Of a stretch of DNA of 64,000 nucleotides, positions 20,993 to 31,700 are shown piece by piece. Origin of the DNA: Ligula intestinalis. Taxonomy: Eukaryota > Platyhelminthes > Cestoda > Diphyllobothriidea > Diphyllobothriidae. A program made the translations under genes and the position numbers. The stretch's first letter is position 1; the number at the start of each line of letters is the position of its first letter. The notes beneath the pieces were generated by a model. It did not search any database and was not told where the DNA came from. It saw only the letters and a program-made list of their open reading frames with translations. The stretch lies in assembly GCA_036362985.1 (NCBI GenBank), contig JAYGXS010000004.1, positions 19,256,018 through 19,320,017 of the forward strand, read 5' to 3'.

Positions 20993-22130
20993 CTGTGACG
21001 TGATATGAAAAACATTTTTAAACTGGGCAGAAGCAGAAGGGAAGAAAGGCAGCATAATGCAAAAGAGGATCCGAACTAAATCTGGAAAACAACAAGGTAG
21101 CAGGAAGCGAAGTGTTCCAACAATCAAAACAGCAATAGCTGTAGTCACGGGGTCTTTACATAATACAAAGGTCCAATTTAAAAGAATTAAATTCTAAAAA
21201 GACGAATATCTTAGGCAGACTCAAAGAGGGGCATACCACTGAGCAAAATAAGGATTCTGAACATTCTAGTCCGGTTGGAACAGTGCTGACTCCCCAGTTA
21301 AGGTACACTATTTATGACAAACGAGTGTGCTTCTTCGTGGGAGACAGTAATATCTGTTACTTGTTAGTAGCTTTCACCAAGTACAAAACTGGCGAATGTA
21401 TCGCATAACGGGTTCAATTTTGTGGCTCCCTTGGCCCGCACACACCTTAAAATGAGATCATGAAAGTAGCGAAAAGAGCCAATGTCGACTTAGTTCACGC
21501 GCATGACCCCCTCCGCCATATGAAAAAAGGGAAGTTTGTTTTCACAAATTAAGGAGGAGTTTTCAATTGTCGTAATAAAAATAAGACCAATTTAAGAATA
21601 CTACACAGCGCCCGTTTAACTCCCCTGCACGATTTGTTAACTTAATAGTGCTTCCTACGACTGCGATTATGCCCGGTTTAGCTGAACTCGGTGAGATCCC
21701 GAACTGTACCTCTGCATGGCAGCGGATCTGGGCAGTCCAAACTACGCTTCTTGATAACGTAGACCGAATACCGAATATATATGAAGTGGCAGCGACAGGT
21801 AGCAAACTTTTTATGACGCGCTCGCTAGAGAGCTTGATACTTAACCGAATATGCAATATGCACTGCCGGAGGAACACCAGGTGGGCCATTTGATAACATT
21901 TCTAACACAGATAAAGCCCCTAAATGATTGGCTTGAATGGTTATAATGGGTAGAAGACAGCGCAAGTGGATGCGACAAGTTGGCTGGCCGGAGGGTGTTG
22001 GTAAAGAATGTGTTTAGCTTTTTAATCTCATGAGAAATTAATTTCTGTTCACTGTATATATCAGTATTAAAGGTCTATAGGCGTATACCGAAATTGTAAG
22101 TGTATATTTGTGTTAAAACCCGTCAACCCC
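20993..22130. other. Upstream flank or 5' intron of KLHL12
   Basis: No upstream coding exon could be recognised here, although exon 1 opens with two bases of a split codon after a CACAG acceptor. Overlapping frames at 21563-21893 on both strands have no recognisable similarity. Confidence 0.4.
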
Positions 22131-22177
22131 TGTGTAATATACACCTGTTGCCATCAGACAGTCTTAAGTAGTATAAA

Positions 22178-22475
22178 TTGACGTTGTAACTTACCATACT
22201 AAAAGCCTAGGTACTTGCTAAAAGGCCCAGACACGTGTTTCGCCGGTATTCTGCCGCTGCTTGACATAGCTGCGAGGGGTCCGGCTCATCAGTGGGTCCC
22301 TCAGCTGTCCCTATCTGCTTTCTGGTTGATATACCGGTTTTGAAAGTTCTGCTTTTGAATCTGATGAGCCGGACCCCTGGCAGCTGTGTCAAACAGTGGC
22401 AGAATACCAGCGAAACACTTGTCTGGGCCTTTTAGCAAGTACCTAGGCTGTTAGTATGGTAAGTTACAACGTCAA
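22178..22475. mobile_element. Palindromic foldback element, compact copy
   Basis: Two 115-bp arms (22178-22292 and 22361-22475) are near-perfect inverted complements around a 68-bp spacer. They share TTGACGTTGTAACTTACCAT at the outer end and GGGGTCCGGCTCATCAG at the inner end, and each reads GCCTAGGTACTTGCTAAAAG within. Similarity continues weakly outside the arms (GTTGCCAT about 30 bp further out on each side). Related arms occur at 36585-38050 and 57275-57720. It has no coding capacity, so it is a MITE or foldback-type non-autonomous element. Confidence 0.85.
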
Positions 22476-22499
22476 GAGAATGTGTTTGGTGATTGCCAT

Positions 22500-24560
22500 G
22501 TCAAAATTTGTAAATATCGCTTGTGATGCATTTGAAAAAAGTGGCAATTTCGGTTGCAACTCCGTTAGATTATCATAAAGTCATCCCTAACTATTTTTAG
22601 CAAAAACATTTTGCATTTACTAATTAACGTATTTGGGACAGGTGCTCGTTTCATAAGTCAACTAATAATAATAATTTTATTTCAAGTTCGTTTGCGTATA
22701 CGTACACCTATCTAGTACATAAGTGGACTTCATTCGGCCAGTTGTCACCAATTTACGTTTACGAGTTGTGTCTTTCTCAAAGATTTTCATTTAGTAAGCT
22801 ATTTATTGATAGCTTCAGAAAACTGGTATAATTCCATAACTCTGTTATATTACATCAGTGCAAGTTTTAGAATTGATATAGTCAAATTTTTTTCGGGACA
22901 GCCGCGCCGTAGCATGATGAATATGTAAAGGGGAAATCTGAAAAACCAGATTTATCTATTGAACCGTCATTACGATACTATCAAATGTTTTACGGGTTGA
23001 AGAACGAATATGGGAGCTAGGACTGTCACTCCTTTAGTTATGAAGTCACTGATTAAAGTATGATAGAGAGTTGACGAGAGTGACCTATAAATTAGAATTG
23101 ATGTACCTACGACGGTCGCGACGTAAGATTGAGAAGGAAACATCATCAGCTCACTCCGGGAGTCCCTTCTCCCTTATGCTACAGAATGATGGAAGGTATT
23201 TTATAAGCCTGGGCACATTAACTCATCTATTATATACAGGTTTTATAAATGAAATATTTACTCATCGTGCACTAAAGGTTTCCCTGGCCGCAGTATAAAA
23301 TAAAAGACAACTAGAACTAATTTGTTTGTTTGGACGACCAAGTAAAGTGAGCTCCACAGAAAGATTTTGTACAGTCAGTACGGTCATATCGGTCTGTGAC
23401 CTACGTGTGTCTCATCTCCCAGCAACTGGCGACTTTCTGATCTACCTTGTAGAGCATGCGAACCACATTCACACGTGACTTTCTTACAAAGGAGATTCAG
23501 GTAAACTGAGTGGGCTTTGATTAATCTATGGGCATGGTCAATTATTTAGGCCAGAAAATAACGAGAGAGGAACGCTAGCCTTCGCATAGATTTATGCAAT
23601 TCTTAATTATGAACTCGGCATTATACTATCGAAAATGGGGAAAAGCCAAACCAAGATGCTTAAAATGGACAAAGGAATAGTAATAACAGTACGGTATAAA
23701 AACCTTAGACCAAAATATTCCAAAGAAAACTTAAATTTAGAGGTGACTATACTGTGATCGCGGAGTTTTGAAAAACTCCAAGAAAAACCAAAACAAAGGG
23801 TTACGATAAATTGGATCAAACAGAACAATAGACATACTATCTGGTAAGCTGAATTCTGCTGAATTGTTTGAATCTGGCATACTGCAAAAATGCCCCTGCG
23901 AAATCAAAAAAACGAAATCACATAGGAGGTCACTCAATTGGACCGCCAGGCTACGGTAAAATAAAACAAACGCAGAGGGTGGTTGCATGTTGATTCAGTT
24001 TCTTAATAGGAAATGTTGATAAGTATTGCTCCTTTCCGTGACTAACTAGCCGAAACTGAACATACATGAGTACTGTAGGCGCTCGGATGAAAACTATAAA
24101 AGAAGATACTAACGAAAGATACAATTGTTCTGCTACCACAACACACATGTACAAATAGGGAACTCAAAGGTAATTTACCTACAAATCCCTCCATAAACTG
24201 ATACTGACAGAGAAGTAGACCATGTAGGTTTATCGGTCAATTTCTTCGTTGCGTGAACCTTTGATTTTATGCACGCCTGTTTATCTAAGTGAGTTAACAA
24301 TTCCGCACCGTCTTCGGTCTCAAAACTGAGGAGGCGTTTGGCGTGCTATTACTGAGAATGTTTGAGGTCAACGCGACCTTTCGATTCCCGCAGGTACTTT
24401 TGCCAAACTTAGTTCTCAAATGGTAAGTCCCTGGAGTTGTTTATTATGCACAGGAACTCAGTGGTGGTCTGAAACCCCGACGCGCGGCAGGCCCCGAGCC
24501 CTGCGCGCGTCTGACTGTTGGCGTTGTGTGGACGTGAATGCGTTTATGTCGTGCGAGAGT
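22500..24560. other. AT-rich intergenic or intronic stretch without a gene
   Basis: No coding signal or repeat was recognised beyond a short (AAT)n run near 22664-22676. The frames listed on either strand are short. Confidence 0.5.
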
Positions 24561-24584
24561 AAACCACCGGCCGCTTGACCAACT

Positions 24585-24745
24585 GCTTGGCCAATAGCAG
24601 TTTTTGGCACTTTTGATTGGCTGTCCAGAGGCAGGTAGACGAGCACGGTCACGTGACGATTTGCGGGCTGAAATCCGTCGATGTTATTCCATTTATTTTT
24701 TATGAAGATATTTTGTTTCATTGGTAAATGGACGGTCACCGATTG
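24585..24745. promoter_or_regulatory. Promoter-like cluster of CCAAT boxes and a CACGTG palindrome
   Basis: Within 160 bp there is a CCAAT (GGCCAATAGCAG, near 24590), an inverted CCAAT (GATTGGCTG, near 24615), a perfect 10-bp palindrome GTCACGTGAC at 24648-24657 (the USF/MiT-TFE type E-box) and a further inverted CCAAT (CGATTGGTA, near 24740). The adjacent 24475-24530 is CpG-rich. It lies about 3.6 kb upstream of the first KLHL12 exon I could recognise and on the correct side for a minus-strand promoter. The assignment is inference. Confidence 0.35.
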
Positions 24746-25689
24746 GTATACATGGGTAGACATGTCCATCCCATCCCTTTGTTCTAATGATATCTGAGAC
24801 TTGTTTCATCGTGCTTGAATCTGACAACTACTTCCGGCTACACTAAGTCCGTACTGGCTGATTGAACAAGGCATCAGTGTGGTCGCAGTAATTTTTTACG
24901 GATATTTCGATGAAACTTGGGGATAATTCTTATATATTTGTAGGTTTCCTCGTTTCTAGTTTTGGCTGTTGGTTGTTTCTGCTTACATTTATTTCATTTC
25001 TTACGTCCGGTAAAAGAAGCTGCTTTAACACTTGATCTACTTGTATTCGAGCCGTGGGTATCACTAGCCGATGATGGCATATGAGCCAGAAAAGGCGTTC
25101 ATAGTGTCCCATGCCTTTGCTGGCAATGTCCTTCTGCCTATATCATAGACACTTATGCATAGTAAACTACATAGGTGCGATTAGCCTTTTCTTGTCGTCC
25201 CAACGAAAAGATCACTTTCATAGTATTGCCAAAGCTTAGGAGCTATTGTGTGTTTCAAAAAAAATTGGACAAAAGTCTACCTTTCATTGTTTTAATTTAC
25301 TCTTTGAAGTTCTACATAGAGTCGGCAACGATTCGACATAATACTGTATCCGCATTGTGGCTTCCATTATGTATGAAGACAACATACAAGGGACATAGTT
25401 TCAACAAATAGCCGATACACGATTATATCTAATTGGACACCTCATGTTACCTATTGGTCGTGTTCATCAGTTTAATTATCACGTGCAAACAATTGTTTGT
25501 TCAAAAAAATCCTATGATTTTCTAATTTTATAAGCTCTACTTTCTTAATTATTTTTTTCTTTCCCCTTGTAGGCCGCGACCGTATAACTCGCGAAACCAC
25601 CGGTTCCGTATTACGAAAGGTCTGGGTTTTCATATGTTGTTCTGGGACGTAAATTAAACTTCTACCGAAAGTAGGGTTGATGTGAAAGG

Positions 25690-25800
25690 TTGGTATGCAT
25701 ATTTGGGCTGGATTACACCCGCGTCAATGGAGTAACTGTGTAATATTTGCAAGCATCCAAATGGCAGTTAGTTATATATAAACGCATACCGAGACTGAGT
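25690..25800 (+). repeat. Fragment related to the foldback family flank
   Basis: GCATATTTGGGCTGGATTAC followed by TAATATTTGCAAGCATCCAA parallels the stretch at 57505-57560 (GCATATTTGGGCCGAGGTCC, then ATATTCACAAGCTGCCAATG) and one near 36825-36885. It is probably a decayed outer end of the same family. Confidence 0.35.
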
Positions 25801-26059
25801 TATCATATCGCTCCTTGTCAGAATAAAATGGCCCGTCAATAAAAACGCTGGGATGCCAAAAACCATACAGGGAAAGCCGGACAGTCCCCTGAAGATCTCT
25901 AGCCCCCGTAGCTGGGTCATGCAATGGGGCAAAACCGACGCACTGCGTACTTGGACGTTTAACTGCGATCTGTGCTAGGAATAAGGTAAATTAATATTGG
26001 AAAAAGAACAGATTCACTGCGACAGATTTATGGAACTTCCAATGTTTCGGAGAGCTTGG

Positions 26060-26470
26060 CTGGCGTGTAGTGGCTCCTAGCAAGCCCTTGGAAGCCAAGA
26101 TAAACCGCTGAAGCATGTCCCTTTGGCCTGCGTGCCCAATGCCACCTTCGTCCATCTCAAGGTCACGCCACGACCGCTAGTCTAGACATTAGCCGCGTGA
26201 TTTGCTGCCGTAACAAAGCATGCACCGGCGAATCTCGAAGCTCTCGTCACTTCGGATCACGCCGCTCCAGCGGAAGTACGCGCGCTCCAAAGTAAAACTT
26301 CTTCCTGCTCATTCTCCGTTCCTCTGTATAAAGAATATACTATTCCAAATATTCTGGCTTCCACCAACTTCTTCTCTCCTAAGGAACCATGGTCTGAAGA
26401 TCGCAGTTGCTAGGATTTAACTCACTTAACCCCCCGGCGTGATCTGAACACGCAACTTCTGGTGTGGCCT
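26060..26470 (+). repeat. Dispersed LTR-like repeat, fullest copy
   Basis: The 5' part (26070-26290) matches 10040-10260. The 3' part (about 26290-26470) matches 27610-27780 and 54180-54345, sharing CTTCTCT, AAGGAACCATGGTCTGAAGA, TCGCAGTTGCTAGG and TTTAACT. An AATAAA-like signal occurs at the equivalent place in the 54-kb copy. The arrangement suggests a solo LTR, but I could not define TG...CA ends or a target duplication, so the class is uncertain. Confidence 0.5.
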
Positions 26471-26645
26471 GCTATCCCTGCATATTTCTTGACTTTCCGA
26501 CGTGTCCCTGCGTATTTTTTTGACTTTCCGACACGTCTCTGCGTATTTGGTGACTTTCTGACGTGCTCCTATGTATTTGGTGATTTTCCGACGTGGCCCT
26601 GCGTATTTGATTACTGTCCGACGTGTCCCTGCCTATTGGGTGTTC
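26463..26645. repeat. Minisatellite, 30-bp unit, about six copies
   Basis: Tandem imperfect repeats of a unit close to GTGTCCCTGCGTATTTGGTG ACTTTCCGAC. The unit length is a multiple of three, so long frames run through on both strands (26462-26767 plus, 26678-26472 minus). These frames are repeat artefacts rather than genes. Confidence 0.85.
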
Positions 26646-26739
26646 TGCATTCGAACTTTCTGATGCGGTTGATTTCAATCATTTTCACACTTCCTCGCCT
26701 TCAATTAAATTTTCCTGTATCATCTGATGTTACCGCGAT

Positions 26740-26795
26740 ATGTTTCGTTATATTTTTATATATTTAAGGCCCAAGGGGCCCTTTCATTACAAAAT
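26740..26795 (-). repeat. Retroelement 3'-tail motif with GGCCC palindrome
   Basis: TATATTTAAGGCCCAAGGGG CCCTTTCATTAC. The same motif occurs at 49500-49548 and, in the opposite orientation and degraded, near 48716-48765 and 51490-51560, usually beside (ATT)n or (TTTA)n runs. It is probably the 3' end of a LINE or LINE-dependent repeat. Confidence 0.5.
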
Positions 26796-27599
26796 TAGTG
26801 CTATCATGAAAATAAGAAAATAAAAATAGTTCCGAGTAACAACGAACTCTTATAAAATAATTATAAATCGGTGGGTGAGTTCAGCAAGCCACCGATTACC
26901 AAAAAATGTAGGAGAAAAAACTGCCTTAAAAGGTAGCATGGTATAACATGATGCAGTTAGATGGGATCCTTCTGTTGAGGGTTCGGGACGCTTATTGTCA
27001 TGGGTGACTTTCTCCACCGACATCTTGTCGCGAAGCGGGTTGGAGATCTTCAACCACTCACAGCTCATCCAGCTCAGGATGTGGTTTCTTCCCAATTCCA
27101 CAGAGATTCCCCTTTATGAGTGCCGGCACCCAGATCTTCTTCTCAACAACTGGTTCTACTTCCACTGTCAATGGAACCCTTTAATTCAACTCATACTGAC
27201 AATGCATACTGATTTGCTGTTTACTTTTTACCGAACCACCGGCTTTATCCAGCCGCCCCTGTAAACTGTCTTATTTATGTCAACCACAGCCGCCCACACT
27301 GTTTGCAACTCTACCTTGGTACGTACCTCCTCCCCTATATTTAATTGTTCTTCCTCCATTCAATTTCTTTCATCTGTCGAATTTCGGTCTCGGAAGGGAG
27401 CAGTTATCCTGACCAGCTCGCATAGCACCGAACTTTGCCAAAGCTCACGGCGGCTGTTCTCGGTTTCTGGGAACAGCCAATCACAGATGCCGCAAAGCTG
27501 ATCCCTGGCCCGGCAACGAATCACATGCCTGCACGTGTAGGCAGACCCAGTCAATGACCGCTGGCATGCTTGCTGTTAAACGGGGACTTAGGACCCGGC

Positions 27600-27790
27600 T
27601 GGCTTCCTGGCTGGTCGTACGCTCCGAAGTCAAAATTCCTCCTGCTTATTCTCCGTTCCTTTGTATGCAGAAAATATTATTCTGGCCTCCACCGACTTCT
27701 CTTTTAAGTAACCATGGTCTGAAGATCGTAGTTGCTAGGGTTTAACTTATTTGACCCTCTGGGATAGGCGCACCATTCTCGCAGCTTTAA
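27600..27790 (+). repeat. Dispersed LTR-like repeat, 3' part
   Basis: Matches the 3' part of the 26-kb copy: TTCTCCGTTCCTTTGTATGC, AAGTAACCATGGTCTGAAGA, GTTGCTAGGGTTTAACTTAT. The translated shadow frames of the two copies share NHGLKI-VAR. Confidence 0.55.
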
Positions 27791-28783
27791 ATGAACAGAA
27801 TCGGGCAGAAATGGAAGTGGCATACCGAGCAAGTCGGTCTGGGGTTGGCGTATCTTCTCCTTTCACGTCGGTCTTTGGGTAGATCTGTGGCAGTCCGCGA
27901 TCAGCGCCAGTACTCGCCCTTTCTTTGCCTGCCAAGTCCTGCAATCGCGCGTGACAATCTATCTCACACGCTCTTGTTGGAGCTGCTGTGAAAATCGCCC
28001 ACGTTGTCCGTCAACTGACTTGAGGAGACCGCGAGCAACGCCTTTCTGTGGAGCTCTTTGGAAGCTCTTTCGCACATCAAACGCGGTCTACCATCACCCG
28101 TCTTCTCTGACTTCTGATTTGGAAAATATTCCGTTGTCGAGGTCGTCACCCATGTTTGAAAAGTATGCGCTATCGGTAACCACTTCGATGGAAAGCGGTT
28201 GGGCCTCTGCGCGGATTGCTCGATCTGGCGGTCAAAATTATCGCCCCGGATCTCCCAACTTTGCTAAAGCACTCTCAGTGAATCAATTCCGATTGAGTAA
28301 AGAGGTATCGTCAAAAGCGAAGAATCGCACTAGGTCTTAGACTGTTGCGTCGAGGGGCAAAAGGCTACTTTGGGCTTTTGGATTCGTAAAGTCTTTCATA
28401 TCCGATGCGACCGTAGGATGACCGGATCAAAATTTTGGGGTAGATTGTAAAGATGCTCGGGCGAAATAGTCGGAACAATGTGCACTGAGGGACGAACTCG
28501 TAAAAACAGCAGATTTGGTTTAGATAGCTCGCAGTTCGAACACCCGGTGCAACTTCCACAGACAGCTGTTTTCCGCCTCTCGACCTGACAAGAGTTCAAT
28601 ATTTAGTATAAATTAGCTGGTTAGAGCAACGAGAGGCGTGACGAAAGCCTACTGAAGTAGTTGGGAAAAAGAAGAAGTCGAAAATTCATGAAGCGAGCAA
28701 AAAATGTCGCGGCAAAATGCGAGTCTGAACATAGAAACTGGTACATATTTGGAACAGAAGTAACAACATAAACATTGGGCTTC
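27791..28783. other. Intergenic sequence downstream of IFT54
   Basis: Plus-strand frames at 27791-27991 and 27951-28340 (129 codons) have no recognisable domain. I saw no clear AATAAA in the first 200 bp past the IFT54 stop. No gene is assigned. Confidence 0.4.
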
Positions 28784-31700
28784 TTAAGCTCGTTCTACCG
28801 CCTGTGTCACCATTTTTTGAATGGCCGCATCATTTCTGAATATGTTGGCCTTTAGATTTGCAATAGTCTGTCGGTATTTGAGTTTCGTTTCCTCAAGCTG
28901 ACGGAGTTCTTCTCGAAGGGGATCCAGGTTGGAATCGGTTTGGCTGTAGAAAAGACACAATAAGACAAACTAGTTAGGCGAAATAACAGAGATATTTTGA
29001 TGAGTATTCTTACGCAAGGAAGAGGTAAAAGTAACACCAGAAATTCTCCAGCTTTATCGGTTGTAGGAGGTCTTTTTAGTTAGAGACTCTAGAGTCGGTT
29101 AAGTTAACACAAGTTTATCGGTCCGGCATCCAGGTGGTCTTCTAAAAAACCTTCAGCTTCACTCGCCGCTATCATATCTTCAGGTGAGTTTATGATGTTA
29201 AGATGCTAGCGGCCGTTCACGTCTCCTCTGCTTCCTTTAGTATGATCTGGTTAATAAGTACTGGCAAGTCATGGCCTTAGGGGAAGTTCGCGATCAAAAG
29301 CGTGACGGGTAATGCAAGTCGATAAGCCATCTCGAGATAACAAAGAAAGGATCGTATATCCTTTTACAGGTTGCCTACCTCGATAAAAAAAGATCTATTT
29401 TACAAAATCCCATGCAAAGCTTGTGAGACCGTATACTGTGGCCAAACATGAAGGTCCGTCTCCATACGCAACCATGAGCACCAACTAACAGTGAAGAGAC
29501 GTAATCATTTATCCGAAGACGCTCCGCATAGCCTTGATACAGGACACAGCTTCGCATGGGACAAAACATGCATCTTCGGAGTATGTCCCAACTAAACAGT
29601 CCGAGAAATATTTGAGACCATGCACTCCGATGATTCATGCATAAATCGACGTATCGGGTTGGATGGAATGTAAAAACATCTCACAGGAAGATCGAAGAGA
29701 CGAGAGCCGAGCAATACGGACTGACATAAACCACAGCCGCTAATCAGTGCTCACGCCAGGTGACTATTGCTTTTTTTCTGCACGTTTGAAATTTAAGTGT
29801 TCGTTGCACATTCTCTCACATCTGAAAATGAGCTGGAGAACCAGTTCCGAAAGGTTAATGAATAAACTTGCCTTGTTGCCCAAAGAACGTCTTTCATTCA
29901 CATTCAAATATATTATATAGACCACAGGCACGAAAGTATTCATTCTGTCAGCCACCTGGTAGCAAAGTACGTCTTCTTCGGTGCTTAGCTTGACGAAGAG
30001 GTATCTCACGGTTTTAAAGTCAATAATTATGATATTTTTTAAGACTGTGAAACGTGCTTGAGGAAGAAGGAAGGTCGATCACCGGATCAAGTTGTTTACT
30101 ATTCTGAGCTTTCGGGCTCTTGCGGAAGTCCATCGTCAGAGATAAAAGGGTCCACAAAAAGCAAGCAACAGTTATAGGGGGTAGGAGCCAATCAAACGTC
30201 ATAGGGAAAGGGGGGGGGGTAGGGGTAGGAAGAAGGGAGGGAGAAGGGGGAGGGAGAGTCCATCGTTAGGGATAATAGCTTCCACGAAAACAAGCAACAG
30301 TTGTGGGGGGGGGGTAGGAGCTAGTTGAACGTCATGCTGGCAGAGAGAGGGAAGGGGAGTTTGAGAGGTAGGGAGAGGGAAGGTAGGGTTCATTCAGCAG
30401 CAGTGTCCGCCGTGCGGGTGTTCTTACGGAGGGCAGTATATGTGGGCGCTAACTCAATACATCTGTTCACTGAGATGTCATCCGTTGCCCAGGCTTCAAT
30501 TAGCTCGCTTTCGGTCTTGCTCCCGGCGTGAGCAATTATCCTTGTTGCTGCCAAAGTAAAGTCATGGCCCATCTCATGGGTGGGGGCAGCCACTTGCGAC
30601 AGTTCGTCACCCAGCCTGACAGCCCGCTTATGTTCATTTATGCACGAACCCAGCATGCGTCCAGTTTACCCTGTGTAGTTACAAGGGCAGCTTGAGCATG
30701 GGATGCGATACACTACCCCGGATTGCTGTATGGGGTTCAGCGGGTCTTTTATTTTCATTACCTGGCTGCGCATGGTGGCCTTGGGATGGTGTTCAATTCC
30801 AACACCCAGTTCCGCAGCGATGCGCTCGGTCACTTGTGAGACATTCTTGATTTATGGTAGGGCATGCCCTATCCTCGGAGGTTCTTCCGGGGCCTTACGT
30901 GTAGGCAGCGACTTATAAATTCTTTCGGATGACCATTCCGCATGAACTGATCGCGGATGTATCGGGCTTCGTGTGCCTTGTCTTCTGGTCTACTGCAGTG
31001 GGTTTGAATTCGTTTAACGAGCACTTTTACACAGCTTCGTTTGTGGGCAGCCAGATGGTTGCTGTTAAAACTGTGAAACGTCCATTCATAAAGTAGCGCA
31101 TTTTCCCACTTATTAATGCTGCCTATAAAGTATGATCCTATATAACGCAGGCCACATCCATAGCGAAATCTATGAACATTATGTGACCTTTTCTTCGTAA
31201 TCTACAGAAATTTATGGTGGGTGAGCCCTGTTAAGCCAACTGCGCAAACGATTCTGCTGTGTGAAGATAAGTAACCGAATTCGCGACCTGAAACGGTAGA
31301 CCAAAAATAAGCCCCTACCAGTTAAGCTTCTTTCTTTCTATGAAAAAATATAAAAAATGGTAATTTGTAAGGTTTACTTGACACGAAAAATAGGAACGCT
31401 CCGTCCAACTCCCACAAGTGGCCCTGCGCATAATTCGAGGAGGGGTAAGTACTCCCGGATACTAGTTCAAACATTAATTCTAACACAAACCCACGCCGCA
31501 GTCATAATCTTGGCCCTAACCTTACCCTATCCGAGATGACACGAATCCTAACCTTCACCTAAATCCTTAAATTTACCGCAACATTAAACGTACTCCCATA
31601 GTTAACTCCAAATCTAAGCTTAACCCTAACCTCAAACATATTCCTAGTTTCTCGGAAATTGGGCAAAAGCCACGCGCGCTGTGAGTGGTTCTTGTGCTCA

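Noticed and set aside
26462..26767. 101-codon plus-strand and 68-codon minus-strand frames
   Set aside because: Generated by the 30-bp minisatellite, whose unit length keeps frames open.
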